Assembly (NCBI RefSeq): GCF_030813055.1
Contig: NZ_JAUSTW010000001.1
Span: forward strand, 620,001 to 684,000
Source of the DNA: Neobacillus ginsengisoli
GTDB lineage: Bacteria; Bacillota; Bacilli; Bacillales_B; DSM-18226
Direction of reading: 5' to 3'
Length of the DNA: 64,000 nt
In this document: positions 51,415 to 61,447 of the stretch, one piece after another
Layout: every line of letters begins with the position of its first letter
Position numbering within the stretch: position 1 is the stretch's first letter
Made by a program: the position numbers and the translations under genes
Notes under the pieces: generated by a model
Told to the model about the DNA's origin: nothing
The model's database searches: none
Seen by the model: only the letters and a program-made list of their open reading frames with translations

Positions 51415-51837
51415 CTAGTGTTCCCCCAATGTGTTTTTTCGAATGGCCAATCTTGCAAGCTCATCCGCAACTTTATTTTCTATACTAGGAATCCATTTTA
51501 TAAAAAATAAATCAAACTTATTTGATAGTTGTAATGCCGTTTCTAATAAAGGGATATAGAGCTTATTTTTAACAAATTCTTTTTCGATAGCCTTATTTAC
51601 TAATTCTGAATCCGTTCGAAACGAGACCAAAGTGTTTGAAAACCCTTTGTCTAAACATATTTCTAATGCTTTGATCAAAGCATGATATTCTGCCTCATGA
51701 TTGGACATGATTCCAAGAGGGATTGAATATTTTTCAACTGTCCCATTACCTTTTATAAAAATTCCCGCACCGCTTGGCCCGGGATTACCTGCACTAGCTC
51801 CGTCAATATATACTTCAATCAAAGCGGTATCCTCCAT
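51415..51837 (-). CDS. RNase H-like protein (YpdQ-type)
   Basis: 140 residues of the RNase HI fold: YIDGASAGNPGPSGAGIF, HEAEYHALIKAL, FRTDSELVNKAI and NKVADELARLA. The D-E-D-D catalytic set is present in order, so it may be active on RNA-DNA hybrids. It resembles B. subtilis YpdQ, whose gene is in the same neighbourhood. It forms an operon with the EamA transporter. Confidence 0.85.
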   Translation of the reverse strand: MEDTALIEVYIDGASAGNPGPSGAGIFIKGNGTVEKYSIPLGIMSNHEAEYHALIKALEICLDKGFSNTLVSFRTDSELVNKAIEKEFVKNKLYIPLLETALQLSNKFDLFFIKWIPSIENKVADELARLAIRKNTLGEH

Positions 51838-52032
51838 GTAAGTAGTTCCTAAAAAAGTTTATCATATTTTAACACTTTCATGGAGGAATAGATTAATTCT
51901 ATACCAACATTAAAAAAACTGGGTATGATAAGAATAACGGACTAAACATAGTATAGTTAGAAAGTACGTTTGATCGTGCAGCATTACAAAATACCAAAAA
52001 AATCGAAATTTTTTCAAGAGAGGCTGGCAAAA

Positions 52033-52689
52033 ATGAAATATAGGCTTGAATGGAAGCATCAATTTAAAGGAAGCGAAAAAATTCAGCTCTCTTCTGAATG
52101 GGTTTCCGGTGAAATAGCAATCCAAGCAGGAGAAGAGCTTGAAAAGTCGGGTAAAGCAAGTGACCTGTATTTTTATGATGAAAAAGGGACATCTTGGATT
52201 TTAAGGGAAATGAAGAAGCTGTTAACTGAAATTGAGGAAGACCCTCATGAAATTACTGTTTATTTTGATGGCGGGTTTCAAAAGGAAACGAATCAGGCCG
52301 GCCTTGGTGCAGTGATTTTTTTCAAACAAGGGAAAAAGAAATACCGTATACGCGCCAATGAACGAATTGATCAAATGGAAACGAATAATGAAGCAGAATA
52401 TGCCGCTTTTTACTATTGCTTAAATATTTTAGAGGATTTAGGGGTTCATCATCTTTCTTGTGAATTTAAAGGTGACTCCCAAGTGGTATTAAAACAGCTA
52501 GAAGGCGAATGGCCATGCTATGAAGAAGCACTAAATCGCTGGCTTGATAGGATTGAGGAAAAGATAAAAGCACTCGGGATTGAACCGAAATATACGGCAG
52601 TTTCAAGGAAGGATAACAAAGAAGCTGATAAATTGGCCACCCAAGCATTAGAAGGTAAGGAAATTTTCGCAAAAACGTTAATCTTATAA
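52033..52689 (+). CDS. ypeP: YpeP-like protein with RNase H domain
   Basis: 218 residues. The N-terminal 70 residues are family-specific (LEWKHQFKGSEKIQLSSEW) and the RNase H-like domain follows from about residue 75: VYFDGGFQKETNQAGLGAVIF, METNNEAEYAAFYYCL, FKGDSQVVLKQLEGEW and NKEADKLATQAL. The ATG with AGAGAGGCTGG upstream is chosen over a longer frame. It is followed 20 nt later by ypeQ, as in B. subtilis. Confidence 0.87.
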   Translation: MKYRLEWKHQFKGSEKIQLSSEWVSGEIAIQAGEELEKSGKASDLYFYDEKGTSWILREMKKLLTEIEEDPHEITVYFDGGFQKETNQAGLGAVIFFKQGKKKYRIRANERIDQMETNNEAEYAAFYYCLNILEDLGVHHLSCEFKGDSQVVLKQLEGEWPCYEEALNRWLDRIEEKIKALGIEPKYTAVSRKDNKEADKLATQALEGKEIFAKTLIL

Positions 52690-52709
52690 GAAACGGGGTG
52701 CCAAACTTA

Positions 52710-52895
52710 GTGAAAAATTCAGACAGAAGGGAACTGTTAAGTATTGTTGAAACCTTAATGGGTGAATACTGCGAGGGATGTTTTCTGCACCGGCATTTGA
52801 AAAAAGAAGGAGGCAGGAGATTGGCACACCGTTTTTGCATAACACAATGTACGGTTGGAGAAAAGCTACAGGAATATGGGAAAAAGCTGTCATAA
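52710..52895 (+). CDS. ypeQ: YpeQ-like small zinc-finger protein
   Basis: 61 residues from a GTG start 9 nt behind GGGGTG. CEGC (residues 25-28) and CITQC (47-51) give a four-cysteine metal site; HRHLKKEGGRR is basic. Unknown function. Position between ypeP and cspD matches B. subtilis. Confidence 0.82.
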   Translation: MKNSDRRELLSIVETLMGEYCEGCFLHRHLKKEGGRRLAHRFCITQCTVGEKLQEYGKKLS

Positions 52896-52927
52896 ACAAA
52901 AGTTCTTTTTATGAAAAAATGATCAAA

Positions 52928-52962
52928 TAAAAAGGCTAACGAATTTCGTAAGCCTTTGATTG
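52928..52962 (-). terminator. Terminator of cspD
   Basis: On the minus strand AAAGGCTTACGAA/TTCGTTAGCCTTTTT with a T-rich 3' side. It may also serve ypeQ on the other strand. Confidence 0.82.
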
Positions 52963-52980
52963 GTCATTATAATTTAAGGA

Positions 52981-53181
52981 TTAAAGCTTTACTACGTTAG
53001 CGGCTTGTGGTCCACGGTTTCCTTCAACGATTTCGAAAGAAACTTCTTGGCCTTCTTCTAATGATTTAAAGCCTTCACCTTGGATCGCGCTGAAGTGTAC
53101 GAATACATCGTCGCCGCCTTCAACTTCGATAAAACCGAAACCTTTTTCGTTGTTAAACCATTTTACTTTACCGTTTTGCAT
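52981..53181 (-). CDS. cspD: Cold-shock protein CspD
   Basis: 66-residue OB-fold RNA/DNA-binding protein starting [20 protein letters not shown], with RNP1 KGFGFI and RNP2 VFVHFSAI and ending AANVVKL. GGAGGAAG precedes the ATG. About 290 bp upstream (53182-53469) have no gene and probably hold the promoter and a long cold-responsive leader; I see no further element there. Confidence 0.96.
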   Translation of the reverse strand: MQNGKVKWFNNEKGFGFIEVEGGDDVFVHFSAIQGEGFKSLEEGQEVSFEIVEGNRGPQAANVVKL

Positions 53182-53469
53182 GTACTTCTTCCTCCTAAAC
53201 CTTTCAAGGCACTTCTTACTAAGTGCCAAGTTTAAATATTATCATGTTTCAAAGCTAGCATAATAAATACTATTTTCATTGTTACATGACGATTTAAATA
53301 TACATCAATGATTTTGGACAGTCAAGGAATGTAAACGGTTTTTTAACCAAAAAAATGAAGGATTTGCATAATTTTTTATAAATTCTGATTTTTTTAGTAA
53401 CGTAACATAAAATCCTCGTTCTCTCATATGTTTAATTAAATAAATTTACATGTAGAGGGTGGGGTCCGG

Positions 53470-53757
53470 GTGTACCGATTTTCAATTATGGGGGAGGAAT
53501 GGATTTTAAGATTCTCACCGCATGTGTTAATGGATTCAGATGAAAAACAGGAAATATTAATGTCATTACTCCATATTGGTAATGATTTGTCGGCTTTTTC
53601 ACATGGAGCTGCATTTCTTATGTTTTCGAAGAAAATTGGAGCCATTGTTTTTGATGTCGAAAGAATACCATCCTTTATTTTGACCGTTTCAAATATTATC
53701 CCTGAAGAAAATTGGTATAATCAGAATTCGCCTTTAAAACCATTAAAGAAAATATAA
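53470..53757 (+). CDS. Hypothetical protein of 95 residues
   Basis: GTG start 6 nt behind GAGGGTGGGG, reading MYRFSIMGEEWILRFSPHV. Mixed alpha/beta composition, no signal peptide, membrane segment or cysteine motif. A good terminator follows directly, which supports a real gene. I do not recognise it. It stands where B. subtilis has small genes (degR/ypzA) near cspD, but no homology is claimed. Confidence 0.6.
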   Translation: MYRFSIMGEEWILRFSPHVLMDSDEKQEILMSLLHIGNDLSAFSHGAAFLMFSKKIGAIVFDVERIPSFILTVSNIIPEENWYNQNSPLKPLKKI

Positions 53758-53765
53758 AGCCTTCT

Positions 53766-53816
53766 ATCCCTTTCAGTCTCCATATTTGCTGAAAGGGATT
53801 TGTTTTGTTGTTTTTA
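53766..53816 (+). terminator. Terminator after the 95-residue gene
   Basis: ATCCCTTTCAG/CTGAAAGGGAT stem, 12-nt loop and T-rich tail. Confidence 0.85.
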
Positions 53817-53891
53817 TTACCTCTTTACGATTAATGGACAGAATGGGTAAAATGGTATCCGGGAAGCTTTAAAAAAAGAGGAGCAATCATT

Positions 53892-56054
53892 ATGAAATTA
53901 ATTATTGCCGAAAAACCGGATCAAGGATCTACGCTGGCTTCAATTTTTAAGCATAAAAAACAGAATGGTTTTATTGAAATTTTTCCTAATGAGATATTTA
54001 ACAACGGTGCCTATGTAACTTGGGCAATAGGACATCTCTGTCAACTAGTTTCACCTGAAAAGTATCAGTCGAGCTGGAAGAAATGGTCATTAGAAACGTT
54101 ACCGATGATTCCTGAACATTTTGAATACGAGGTAACAAAAGAAAAAGCAAAGCAATTTGCCGTAATCAAAAAACTGGTTTCGAATCCCTCGGTCACAGAA
54201 ATCATTCATGCCGGCGATGCAGGAAGAGAAGGAGAATTAATCATTCGGAATATTCTCAAGTTAACAAGATGCCGTAAGCCGATGAAAAGACTATGGATCT
54301 CTTCTTTAACCCCAAATGCTATCAGTGAAGGGTTTAAAAAGCTTTTGGATGAAAATGATACACGAAGCTTATATTTCGAGGCCTATACTAGAGCCTGCTC
54401 GGATTGGGTCGTTGGCATGAATGCCTCAAGACTCTATAGTTTACTTCTTCAAAAACAAGGGTTTTCTGATGTTTTTTCTGTTGGAAGGGTGCAGACTCCA
54501 ACCCTCGCCCTCATTGTTAAAAGGGAAATGGAGATTGAGAATTTTAAGTCTGAGCCCTTTTGGGAGGTCATTGCTCATTTTTTAATAAATGGCAAAAAAT
54601 ATACCGGAAAGTGGCAGAATGATGGAGAAACTCGTGTCAAAACAAAGGAATTAGCTGAAAAAGTGGCAGCTTTCTGCCGGGAAAAAGCTGCTGAGGTCGC
54701 TGAGGTTCATTCGGAAAGAAAGGAATTTTTACCTCCTCTGCTTTATAATTTATCTGCCTTACAGGCTGAAGCGAATAAGCGTTTTAAATTCTCACCGAAA
54801 AAAACTCTGGATGTTCTTCAAAAACTCTACCAAAAAGGAAATGTTTCATATCCTCGTTCGGATTCGCGTTACGTTACAAAAGAAGAGGCTAATACGTTCC
54901 CGGATATTCTTAATAAATTAAGTAAAATAAAAGATTATGAAACATATTTTCCATTACCGGTCAGCTCACTTATGGATAATAAAAGATATGTGAATGAAAA
55001 AAAAGTTACTGACCACTATGCCATTATTCCAACCGATCAAATACCGAATGTCGCTAAACTAGGTCCGGACGAACGGAAAATCTACGATTTAGTCGTTACA
55101 AGTTTAATTGCTGCTCATTATAATAAAGCAGTGGCGGAATATACGACTGTTACGACTCTGGTAGATGGACGTGCTGCCTTTATTTCAAAAGGTAAGGTTC
55201 AATTAGAAGAGGGATGGAGAAAAGTCATCCATCAGAAGGACCATGATGATGAACCATCACTGCCTTCACTCTCAGAAGGAGAGCCGGGACTAACGAAAAA
55301 AGTAGAGATTAAAGAAAGTCAGACTCAGCCTCCAAAACGCTATACCGAAGGTCAGTTGATTACCTTAATGAAAACTGCCGGAAGGCATATCGAAGATAAG
55401 GAGCTTGAGAAAATACTTACGAAGACTGAGGGTTTAGGGACAGAGGCAACAAGAGCAGGAATAATTACGATGTTAAAAGATCGTCTTTATATTGACGTCA
55501 ACAAGAATTTAGTGTACGCAACGGCAAAAGCAAGAATTCTGATTGAAGCAATAGGTCAAGAAATTCTTGCCTCCCCGGAAATGACTGCCAAATGGGAACA
55601 GAAGCTAAAAGAAATATCTGAAGGGACTGCTTCGCCAAAGCATTTTATGGAACAAACACAAAAAATGGTCATGCATTTAATTTCATCGGGAATTGGCCAA
55701 TCTGCAAATTGGACATTTACTGAAGAGGTCCGGGAAAGCTTTTCGCCCGGGAAAAAGAAAACAAGGACATTTACAAAACTGGGACCTTGTAAAAAATGTG
55801 ATGGTTCGATTGTCGATAAAGGCAGTTTTTATGGCTGTACAAATTATAAAAATAATAAATGTGACTTCACTATTTCCAAAAAAATATTAGGAAAAAATAT
55901 TACCCAAAAGAACATTAAATTGCTGCTTTCAGAAGGAAAATCCGAGCTGATTGAGGGCTTTACTAATAATGATAAAACCTTTAATGCAAGGCTTTTCTTA
56001 GATGAAAAGGAACAAAAAGTCAGGTTTTTATTTGAAGAAGTGCATTTAAAATAA
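53892..56054 (+). CDS. topB: DNA topoisomerase III TopB
   Basis: 720-residue type IA topoisomerase. The Toprim domain starts MKLIIAEKPDQGSTLASIF, and its acidic metal triad is in HAGDAGREGELIIR. The active-site tyrosine is in YPRSDSRYVT near residue 312. GRVQTPTLALIVKRE and DVNKNLVYATAKAR are further family blocks. A C-terminal zinc-ribbon-like CKKC...C...C lies near residue 635. It resolves single-stranded catenanes at forks. AAAGAGGAG precedes the ATG. Confidence 0.96.
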   Translation: MKLIIAEKPDQGSTLASIFKHKKQNGFIEIFPNEIFNNGAYVTWAIGHLCQLVSPEKYQSSWKKWSLETLPMIPEHFEYEVTKEKAKQFAVIKKLVSNPSVTEIIHAGDAGREGELIIRNILKLTRCRKPMKRLWISSLTPNAISEGFKKLLDENDTRSLYFEAYTRACSDWVVGMNASRLYSLLLQKQGFSDVFSVGRVQTPTLALIVKREMEIENFKSEPFWEVIAHFLINGKKYTGKWQNDGETRVKTKELAEKVAAFCREKAAEVAEVHSERKEFLPPLLYNLSALQAEANKRFKFSPKKTLDVLQKLYQKGNVSYPRSDSRYVTKEEANTFPDILNKLSKIKDYETYFPLPVSSLMDNKRYVNEKKVTDHYAIIPTDQIPNVAKLGPDERKIYDLVVTSLIAAHYNKAVAEYTTVTTLVDGRAAFISKGKVQLEEGWRKVIHQKDHDDEPSLPSLSEGEPGLTKKVEIKESQTQPPKRYTEGQLITLMKTAGRHIEDKELEKILTKTEGLGTEATRAGIITMLKDRLYIDVNKNLVYATAKARILIEAIGQEILASPEMTAKWEQKLKEISEGTASPKHFMEQTQKMVMHLISSGIGQSANWTFTEEVRESFSPGKKKTRTFTKLGPCKKCDGSIVDKGSFYGCTNYKNNKCDFTISKKILGKNITQKNIKLLLSEGKSELIEGFTNNDKTFNARLFLDEKEQKVRFLFEEVHLK

Positions 56055-56056
56055 TG

Positions 56057-56086
56057 TAACCCATCTTTAAGTTTGGGGTTTTATTA
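56057..56086 (+). terminator. Weak terminator after topB
   Basis: AACCC/GGGTT-type short stem with a TTTTATT tail. Confidence 0.5.
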
Positions 56087-56171
56087 ATTGAAGGTAAAGT
56101 GATAAAGCACCTTGTCACTAAAATTTTTATATAGTACACTTTTAATGATTATTTTTAATGGAGGGTACGGG

Positions 56172-56594
56172 ATGCCAACACCTAGTATGGAAGATTATAT
56201 TGAACAAATTTATATTTTGATTGAAGAAAAAGGATACGCTCGAGTCTCTGATATCGCTGAAGCGTTATCTGTTCATCCCTCCTCAGTAACTAAAATGGTT
56301 CAAAAACTAGATAAAGATGAGTATTTGGTATATGAAAAATATAGAGGACTTATTTTAACATCGAAAGGTAAAAAGATTGGAAGCCGTTTGGTTTATCGGC
56401 ATGAACTGCTTGAACAGCTGCTGAAAATTATCGGTGTAAAAAGTGAAAATATTTATAATGATGTAGAGGGAATTGAACACCATTTGAGCTGGGATTCAAT
56501 TGATCGTATCGGCGATCTTGTCCAGTTTTTTGAAGAGGACCAGTCCCGCATCGAGGCATTAAAAGACATACAAAAACAAAATGAAAATGAATAA
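56172..56594 (+). CDS. mntR: Manganese transport regulator MntR
   Basis: 140-residue DtxR-family repressor. All Mn ligands known from B. subtilis MntR are in place: Asp8, Glu11, His77, Glu99, Glu102, His103. The HTH is at 24-46 ([20 protein letters not shown]). It controls Mn(II) uptake and efflux genes, none of which are adjacent. The ATG after GGAGGGTACGG is chosen because it gives the conserved [11 protein letters not shown] start. Confidence 0.96.
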   Translation: MPTPSMEDYIEQIYILIEEKGYARVSDIAEALSVHPSSVTKMVQKLDKDEYLVYEKYRGLILTSKGKKIGSRLVYRHELLEQLLKIIGVKSENIYNDVEGIEHHLSWDSIDRIGDLVQFFEEDQSRIEALKDIQKQNENE

Positions 56595-56598
56595 AAAG

Positions 56599-56632
56599 CA
56601 AGCACCTGGCGATATTGCCAGGTGCTTATTAA
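56599..56632. terminator. Bidirectional terminator between mntR and the DUF3892 gene
   Basis: AAGCACCTGGC/GCCAGGTGCTT stem with a 6-nt loop. Confidence 0.88.
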
Positions 56633-56841
56633 AATAAGTTTGGATAATGATCAAATGATTGTTCCATATCAGGCATTAAATATACAATGCCATCAATATC
56701 TACTTTCGCATGTACTCCATCAAGCAATCCGCCTTCCGCTTCCATTAAAGCTTTTCGATAAGAAATTACTCGGCCTTCAGAAGTTACAAAGCTAATAATA
56801 TCCCCAAAATGATTTCGATGAATGGCAACTAATTTTTCCAC
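56629..56841 (-). CDS. DUF3892 family small protein
   Basis: 70 residues: MEKLVAIHRNHFGDIISFVT, then a two-strand repeat-like EGRVISYRKALMEAE and HAKVDIDGIVYLMPDMEQS. The LVAIHxNxxGxI...G....VVxAI pattern is typical of the DUF3892 family of unknown function. GGGAGGATTCG precedes the ATG. Confidence 0.78.
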   Translation of the reverse strand: MEKLVAIHRNHFGDIISFVTSEGRVISYRKALMEAEGGLLDGVHAKVDIDGIVYLMPDMEQSFDHYPNLF

Positions 56842-56923
56842 AGCGAATCCTCCCTTTCACATTTATTCTTTCTACATTGTACGAATAATAAACAAAAAGT
56901 GAATTGGGTTTTTATATTGAAGA

Positions 56924-56956
56924 AAGAAAAGGGCGGATCCTCAATACGGTCCGCCT
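56924..56956 (-). terminator. Terminator of metA
   Basis: On the minus strand GGCGGACC/GGATCCGCC with one bulge, followed by CTTTTCTTTC. Confidence 0.7.
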
Positions 56957-56963
56957 CATCGCT

Positions 56964-57872
56964 TTATTCCCATATAAATGGAGTTTCCTGATAAACATAA
57001 TAATTTAGCCAGTTAGAAAAGAATAAATGGCCATGGGATCGCCAACGATTTATTGGCGGCTCGCTTGGATCATTATTAGGAAAATAGTTTTCAGGTATAT
57101 GAATTTTCAGTCCTTTATTGACATCTCTTGTATATTCTTGTGCTAATGAATCAGATTCGTATTCCAAATGTCCCGTTATCATAACATGTTTCCTGTCACG
57201 GGATGCAATCAATAATGCCCCTGCCTCTTCTGAAGCAGCTAACAGCTTTAATTTAGGATTTTTTTTAATTTCTGCAATGGATACATCTGTATAACGGGAA
57301 TGCGGAGCATAAAATTGATCATCAAAGCCCCGTAAAAGAATATCATTTTGTTCAAAAATCCTGTGTGAATAAATCCCAGAGCATTTTCGCGTCAGTTCAA
57401 ATTTATCAATGTCATAATGATAATAAAGTGCGGCCTGTGCTCCCCAGCAAATATGTAATGTCGAGGTAACATTGGTTTTAGACCAGTCCATAATTTCTTT
57501 TAACTCATCCCAATATTTTACTTGCTCGAATTCTAATAACTCAACAGGAGCACCCGTTATGATCATGCCGTCAAATTTATGATTTTTGATATCAGAAAAG
57601 GTAGTATAAAACTGTTCTAGATGCTGTTTACTTGTATGGGTAGATTCATAAGAATTGGTCTTTAAAAATTTCACATTGATTTGCAGTGGCGTATTTCCCA
57701 AGTGTCGTAAGAGTTGGGTTTCCGCTATTTCCTTTTCAGGCATTAAATTTAAAATGAGAATATTTAATGGCCTTATATCTTGACAATTTGCTCGTTCATC
57801 GTCCATGATGAAAATATTTTCCAGTTCTAAAATTTCTCGTGCCGGTAAAAGCTTCGGTATATTAATAGGCAA
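56964..57872 (-). CDS. metA: Homoserine O-acetyltransferase MetA
   Basis: 302-residue GATase-like acyltransferase that starts methionine synthesis from homoserine. Catalytic Cys142 is in [11 protein letters not shown]; His and Glu of the triad are in TGHLEYES. Residue 111, in GAPVELLEF, is Glu, which marks acetyl-CoA use; succinyl-specific enzymes have Gly. It starts after GGAGATGG. No SAM (S-box) leader is visible in the 190 bp upstream. Confidence 0.95.
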   Translation of the reverse strand: MPINIPKLLPAREILELENIFIMDDERANCQDIRPLNILILNLMPEKEIAETQLLRHLGNTPLQINVKFLKTNSYESTHTSKQHLEQFYTTFSDIKNHKFDGMIITGAPVELLEFEQVKYWDELKEIMDWSKTNVTSTLHICWGAQAALYYHYDIDKFELTRKCSGIYSHRIFEQNDILLRGFDDQFYAPHSRYTDVSIAEIKKNPKLKLLAASEEAGALLIASRDRKHVMITGHLEYESDSLAQEYTRDVNKGLKIHIPENYFPNNDPSEPPINRWRSHGHLFFSNWLNYYVYQETPFIWE

Positions 57873-58100
57873 GTGACCATCTCCTTTTTTTCAAATTAAT
57901 AAAAATAATATAATACATTTAATAGCCGTTAGGGATATTAAAATTTGATATTTTTTAAAATTCGATCATTAACATTATAAACATAATAATAAATTCAGAA
58001 AAGGTATATAATTTGTTCAAAATTAAATATCTTAACAAATTCCTGATTTGTTACAATAATATTGCGAGTTTTTATTTTAAAAGAAATGTGGGGGATTAAG

Positions 58101-59789
58101 TTGGAAATGAAAACAACAGTTAAGTCCGACATTGAAATTGCACAAAAATCAACAATGAAGCCGATTGTTGAAATTGCTAATAAAGTGGGCTTAGGGGAAG
58201 ATGACCTCGAGCTTTTTGGAAAATACAAAGCGAAAATTTCAAATGAAGCTTTAGTGAAAATAAAAACAAAGGATAGTGGCAAAATCATTCTTGTCACTTC
58301 AATAAATCCTACACCTGCCGGAGAGGGGAAGTCTACCATAACGGTCGGGCTTGGTGATGCCTTTAATCGTATTGGAAAAAAAGTAATGATTGCCATGCGT
58401 GAACCTTCATTAGGACCTACAATGGGTATTAAAGGCGGGGCAACCGGAGGTGGATATTCTCAAGTACTGCCGATGGAAGATATTAATTTGCATTTCACTG
58501 GCGACCTGCATGCTATTACCACTGCCAATAATGCACTTGCAGCATTACTTGATAATCATATACAACAAGGAAATGAGCTTCAAATTGATCAAAGGCAGAT
58601 CGTATGGAAACGGGCGGTTGATTTAAATGATAGAGTACTACGAAAAGTCATCATCGGTCTTGGCGGGCCACTTCAAGGAGTTCCGCGGGAAGATGGTTTT
58701 GATATTACAGTAGCATCAGAAATTATGGCTGTATTATGTTTGGCTTCAGATTTAAAGGATTTAAAATTACGATTATCAAGAATGGTTATTGCCTATAATT
58801 ATAAAAAGGAACCTGTAACCGTTGGTGATCTTGGAGTTGAAGGCGCTTTAACACTTATACTTAAAGAGGCAGTAAAACCGAATCTGGTCCAAACCATCGA
58901 ACATACTCCTGCGCTTGTACATGGCGGTCCGTTTGCCAATATTGCTCACGGGTGCAATAGCGTAATCGCTACCCTTACAGCCTCCAAATTAGCTGATTAT
59001 GTCATTACCGAAGCAGGATTTGGTGCAGATCTAGGAGCGGAGAAGTTTTTACATATTAAATCACGAAGTGCGGGCATTAAACCGGAAGCAGTTGTCATTG
59101 TCGCAACGATCAGGGCTTTAAAAATGCATGGAGGGGTTCCGAAAGCGGAGTTATCTCAAGAAAACATCCCTGCTCTTACCCTTGGGTTTGCGAACCTGCA
59201 AAAACATATTGAGACAATCAAAAGCTTTGGTTTGCCAATTGTTGTTGCCATCAACAAATTCATTACTGACACCGATCAGGAGGTAAATACCTTACTCGAA
59301 TGGTGCAATCGAGAGAATGTCCCTGCAGTCTTAACTGAAGTTTGGGAAAAGGGTGGAGAAGGCGGAATTGAGCTGGCAGAAATGCTTTTGAAGGTCATTG
59401 AAGAGGAAGAAAACAAGTTTTATCCTTTATACGACATATCAGATTCGATTGATAAAAAAGTCCGAATCATCGTTCAAAAGGTTTATGGTGGAAAGGATGT
59501 CGAGTTTTCCCAAAAGGCAAAAAAACAACTTATTGAATTTGAACAATTTGGTTGGTCCAATTTGGCTGTTTGTATGGCTAAATCACAGTATTCCTTATCT
59601 GATGATCCAACGAAATTAGGCAGACCGGTTGATTTTACTGTCACTGTTAGAGAATTTAAACCATCCATTGGTGCAGGATTTATTGTTGCTTTGACAGGAG
59701 AGGTTATGACAATGCCAGGTCTTCCGAAAAAACCGGCTGCATTAAATATGGATGTAGATGAAAACGGAAATGCAATAGGCCTGTTCTAA
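58101..59789 (+). CDS. fhs: Formate-tetrahydrofolate ligase Fhs
   Basis: ATP-dependent synthesis of 10-formyl-THF from formate. The 562-residue length (560 if ATG 58107 is used) is normal. The P-loop region is [14 protein letters not shown] near residue 68, followed by [19 protein letters not shown] and the [13 protein letters not shown] [25 protein letters not shown] at 58101 lies 5 nt and ATG at 58107 11 nt behind GGGGGA, so both are possible. The leader contains a hairpin AACAAAT/ATTTGTT (58034-58052) and a TATAAT at 58007. Confidence 0.95.
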   Translation: MEMKTTVKSDIEIAQKSTMKPIVEIANKVGLGEDDLELFGKYKAKISNEALVKIKTKDSGKIILVTSINPTPAGEGKSTITVGLGDAFNRIGKKVMIAMREPSLGPTMGIKGGATGGGYSQVLPMEDINLHFTGDLHAITTANNALAALLDNHIQQGNELQIDQRQIVWKRAVDLNDRVLRKVIIGLGGPLQGVPREDGFDITVASEIMAVLCLASDLKDLKLRLSRMVIAYNYKKEPVTVGDLGVEGALTLILKEAVKPNLVQTIEHTPALVHGGPFANIAHGCNSVIATLTASKLADYVITEAGFGADLGAEKFLHIKSRSAGIKPEAVVIVATIRALKMHGGVPKAELSQENIPALTLGFANLQKHIETIKSFGLPIVVAINKFITDTDQEVNTLLEWCNRENVPAVLTEVWEKGGEGGIELAEMLLKVIEEEENKFYPLYDISDSIDKKVRIIVQKVYGGKDVEFSQKAKKQLIEFEQFGWSNLAVCMAKSQYSLSDDPTKLGRPVDFTVTVREFKPSIGAGFIVALTGEVMTMPGLPKKPAALNMDVDENGNAIGLF

Positions 59790-59807
59790 AGAATTGAGGT
59801 GAAACCT

Positions 59808-60347
59808 GTGTTTGATCCAACAGCCTTTGATAACATGAAAGTGGTCATTGAGGGTGCTTTATACGATATGGACATTAGTGGAGAAATTATCATTATTGAC
59901 CGAAACGACATCATGAATATGGCAAAATTGTCGCGCCGGTTTGATATTTGTTTTACACTCCCAAATAGTGAAAGAATTCCTGTTTCGGCTAAAATAGAAA
60001 TGGAAGCGCATCTCATCAATTTGGCAGCGGAACTTCTTACCGTTCCGCAAACTGAAAATGAAGGAGGATGCCAAGTAAGATTGCAATTCTTCATTGAACA
60101 CGCCGAAAACAAAGAGAATTACCCAACTATACAGAAAATCTTTATGGATATCTGGGGAGAAACAAGAAAAATTAATCAGTCGGTTCAATATCATCCCTTA
60201 TCAAATGAAAAAAAGATAAAGAATAGTATAACTGTTGAATTTGACCGATTAATTAGTGAAGAGCAATTGGATGATTTGGTTGAAATGACTGATTTTATGA
60301 TTACCACCTTAAAACAATTGCAATCTTGCAAAAGTATTATTAATTAA
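59808..60347 (+). CDS. Hypothetical protein downstream of fhs
   Basis: 179 residues from GTG 59808, 7 nt behind GAGGTG; an earlier GTG overlaps that site. Sequence starts FDPTAFDNMKVVIEGALYDMD. Mixed alpha/beta, two cysteines, no membrane segments. I do not recognise the family. It lies 18 nt after fhs on the same strand, so likely shares its transcript and ends at a hairpin (60361-60384). Confidence 0.75.
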   Translation: MFDPTAFDNMKVVIEGALYDMDISGEIIIIDRNDIMNMAKLSRRFDICFTLPNSERIPVSAKIEMEAHLINLAAELLTVPQTENEGGCQVRLQFFIEHAENKENYPTIQKIFMDIWGETRKINQSVQYHPLSNEKKIKNSITVEFDRLISEEQLDDLVEMTDFMITTLKQLQSCKSIIN

Positions 60348-60360
60348 TTTTTACAATGAT

Positions 60361-60384
60361 AGGAGGCTGACTCAGTCAGCCTAT
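60361..60384 (+). terminator. Hairpin after the hypothetical gene
   Basis: AGGCTGAC/GTCAGCCT stem with a 3-nt loop. The T-tract is poor (ATTCACAT), so termination strength is uncertain. Confidence 0.5.
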
Positions 60385-60490
60385 TCACATATAAATGTAG
60401 AATGTTTACATTATCCTGTTTTAAAGCTACGTTAAGTATAAGTTCCAGAAACGGGAAAGCTTTAATCCTATTCATGAAGGGGAGATGACG

Positions 60491-61339
60491 TTGGTCAGAA
60501 CGGCGTGGGTAACGGATAGTACGGCTTATTTAGATGAAGAATTAAAAAATCATCCTGATTTATACATAGTGCCGCTAACGATTTTACTTGATGATGAAGA
60601 ATTTTCTGATGGCATTGATTTAACTGCCGAGCAGCTATTTTTAAGGTTGAAGCAATTGAAAACCCCTCCCAAAACTTCACAGCCTTCCATGGGTGCTTTT
60701 CATTCCTTATATGAACAACTTTCAAAGGACTACGACCAAATCGCAGCCGTTTTATTGTCCGGAAAATTAAGCGGTACGGTATCCTCTAGTGAGCAAGCAG
60801 CAAAGCTCGTGTCTATCCCTGTTAAAACGTTTGATTCTAACATCCTGACTTATCCAATGACAGCGTTACTTAAAACGGGCATGAAATGGATGCAAGATGG
60901 TATAAGCCTTGATCAAGTAATAGACCGTCTCGAAACGATTCGTGCCACGAATGAGACGTATGTTCTGGTGGGCAGTTTAGAACAGCTGCATCGCAGCGGC
61001 AGGATGTCAGGGATTCAATTCTTTCTAGGGAGTATGTTAAATATAAAGCCCATTATTACCTTCGATGATGGAGCATTAAAGGTAAAAGACAAGACAAGAA
61101 GTGAGAAAAAAGCAAAAGAGAAGATTGTTGAATATTTACGATTATCCTATGAAACTCATCGATTTAAAGAAGTCTATATCATGTATGGTCTACATGAAGT
61201 ACAGGCTTTTCATTGGCGGGATGAGCTGAAGGAACAATTTCCGCAGCTGGAGTTTATTTGCTGTCCGCTCGGAGCAGTGATAGGTGTCCATGCAGGAGAA
61301 AATACACTGGGAATCAGCTGGTTTACTGGCATACAGTAA
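60491..61339 (+). CDS. DegV family fatty-acid-binding protein
   Basis: 282 residues from TTG 60491, 6 nt behind AAGGGGAG; the ATG at 60485 abuts that site. DegV fold with the N-terminal VTDSTAYLDEEL, the lipid-binding loop TSQPSMGAFHSLYEQL, and the late SGRMSGIQFFLGSMLNIKPII. Members bind fatty acids, and FakB proteins of this family present them to the kinase FakA. No fakA is adjacent. Confidence 0.9.
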   Translation: MVRTAWVTDSTAYLDEELKNHPDLYIVPLTILLDDEEFSDGIDLTAEQLFLRLKQLKTPPKTSQPSMGAFHSLYEQLSKDYDQIAAVLLSGKLSGTVSSSEQAAKLVSIPVKTFDSNILTYPMTALLKTGMKWMQDGISLDQVIDRLETIRATNETYVLVGSLEQLHRSGRMSGIQFFLGSMLNIKPIITFDDGALKVKDKTRSEKKAKEKIVEYLRLSYETHRFKEVYIMYGLHEVQAFHWRDELKEQFPQLEFICCPLGAVIGVHAGENTLGISWFTGIQ

Positions 61340-61342
61340 TGT

Positions 61343-61374
61343 AACCTCGATTATTTGAGGTTTATTTTTTTTCT
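61343..61374 (+). terminator. Terminator after the degV-family gene
   Basis: AACCTC/GAGGTT stem followed by TATTTTTTTT. Confidence 0.78.
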
Positions 61375-61447
61375 AATCAAATTAATGTTTTTTAATAGTT
61401 ACTTTTTTCATGATAAAATAGCATGGATGAAAGAAGGTGCTCTTAAA

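Noticed and set aside
52466..52899. Minus-strand frames of 124 and 71 residues opposite ypeP/ypeQ
   Set aside because: Shadows of conserved plus-strand genes with no start signals.
57873..58060. SAM or THF riboswitch between metA and fhs
   Set aside because: The interval is very AT-rich with only one small hairpin; none of the conserved riboswitch core motifs is recognisable by eye.
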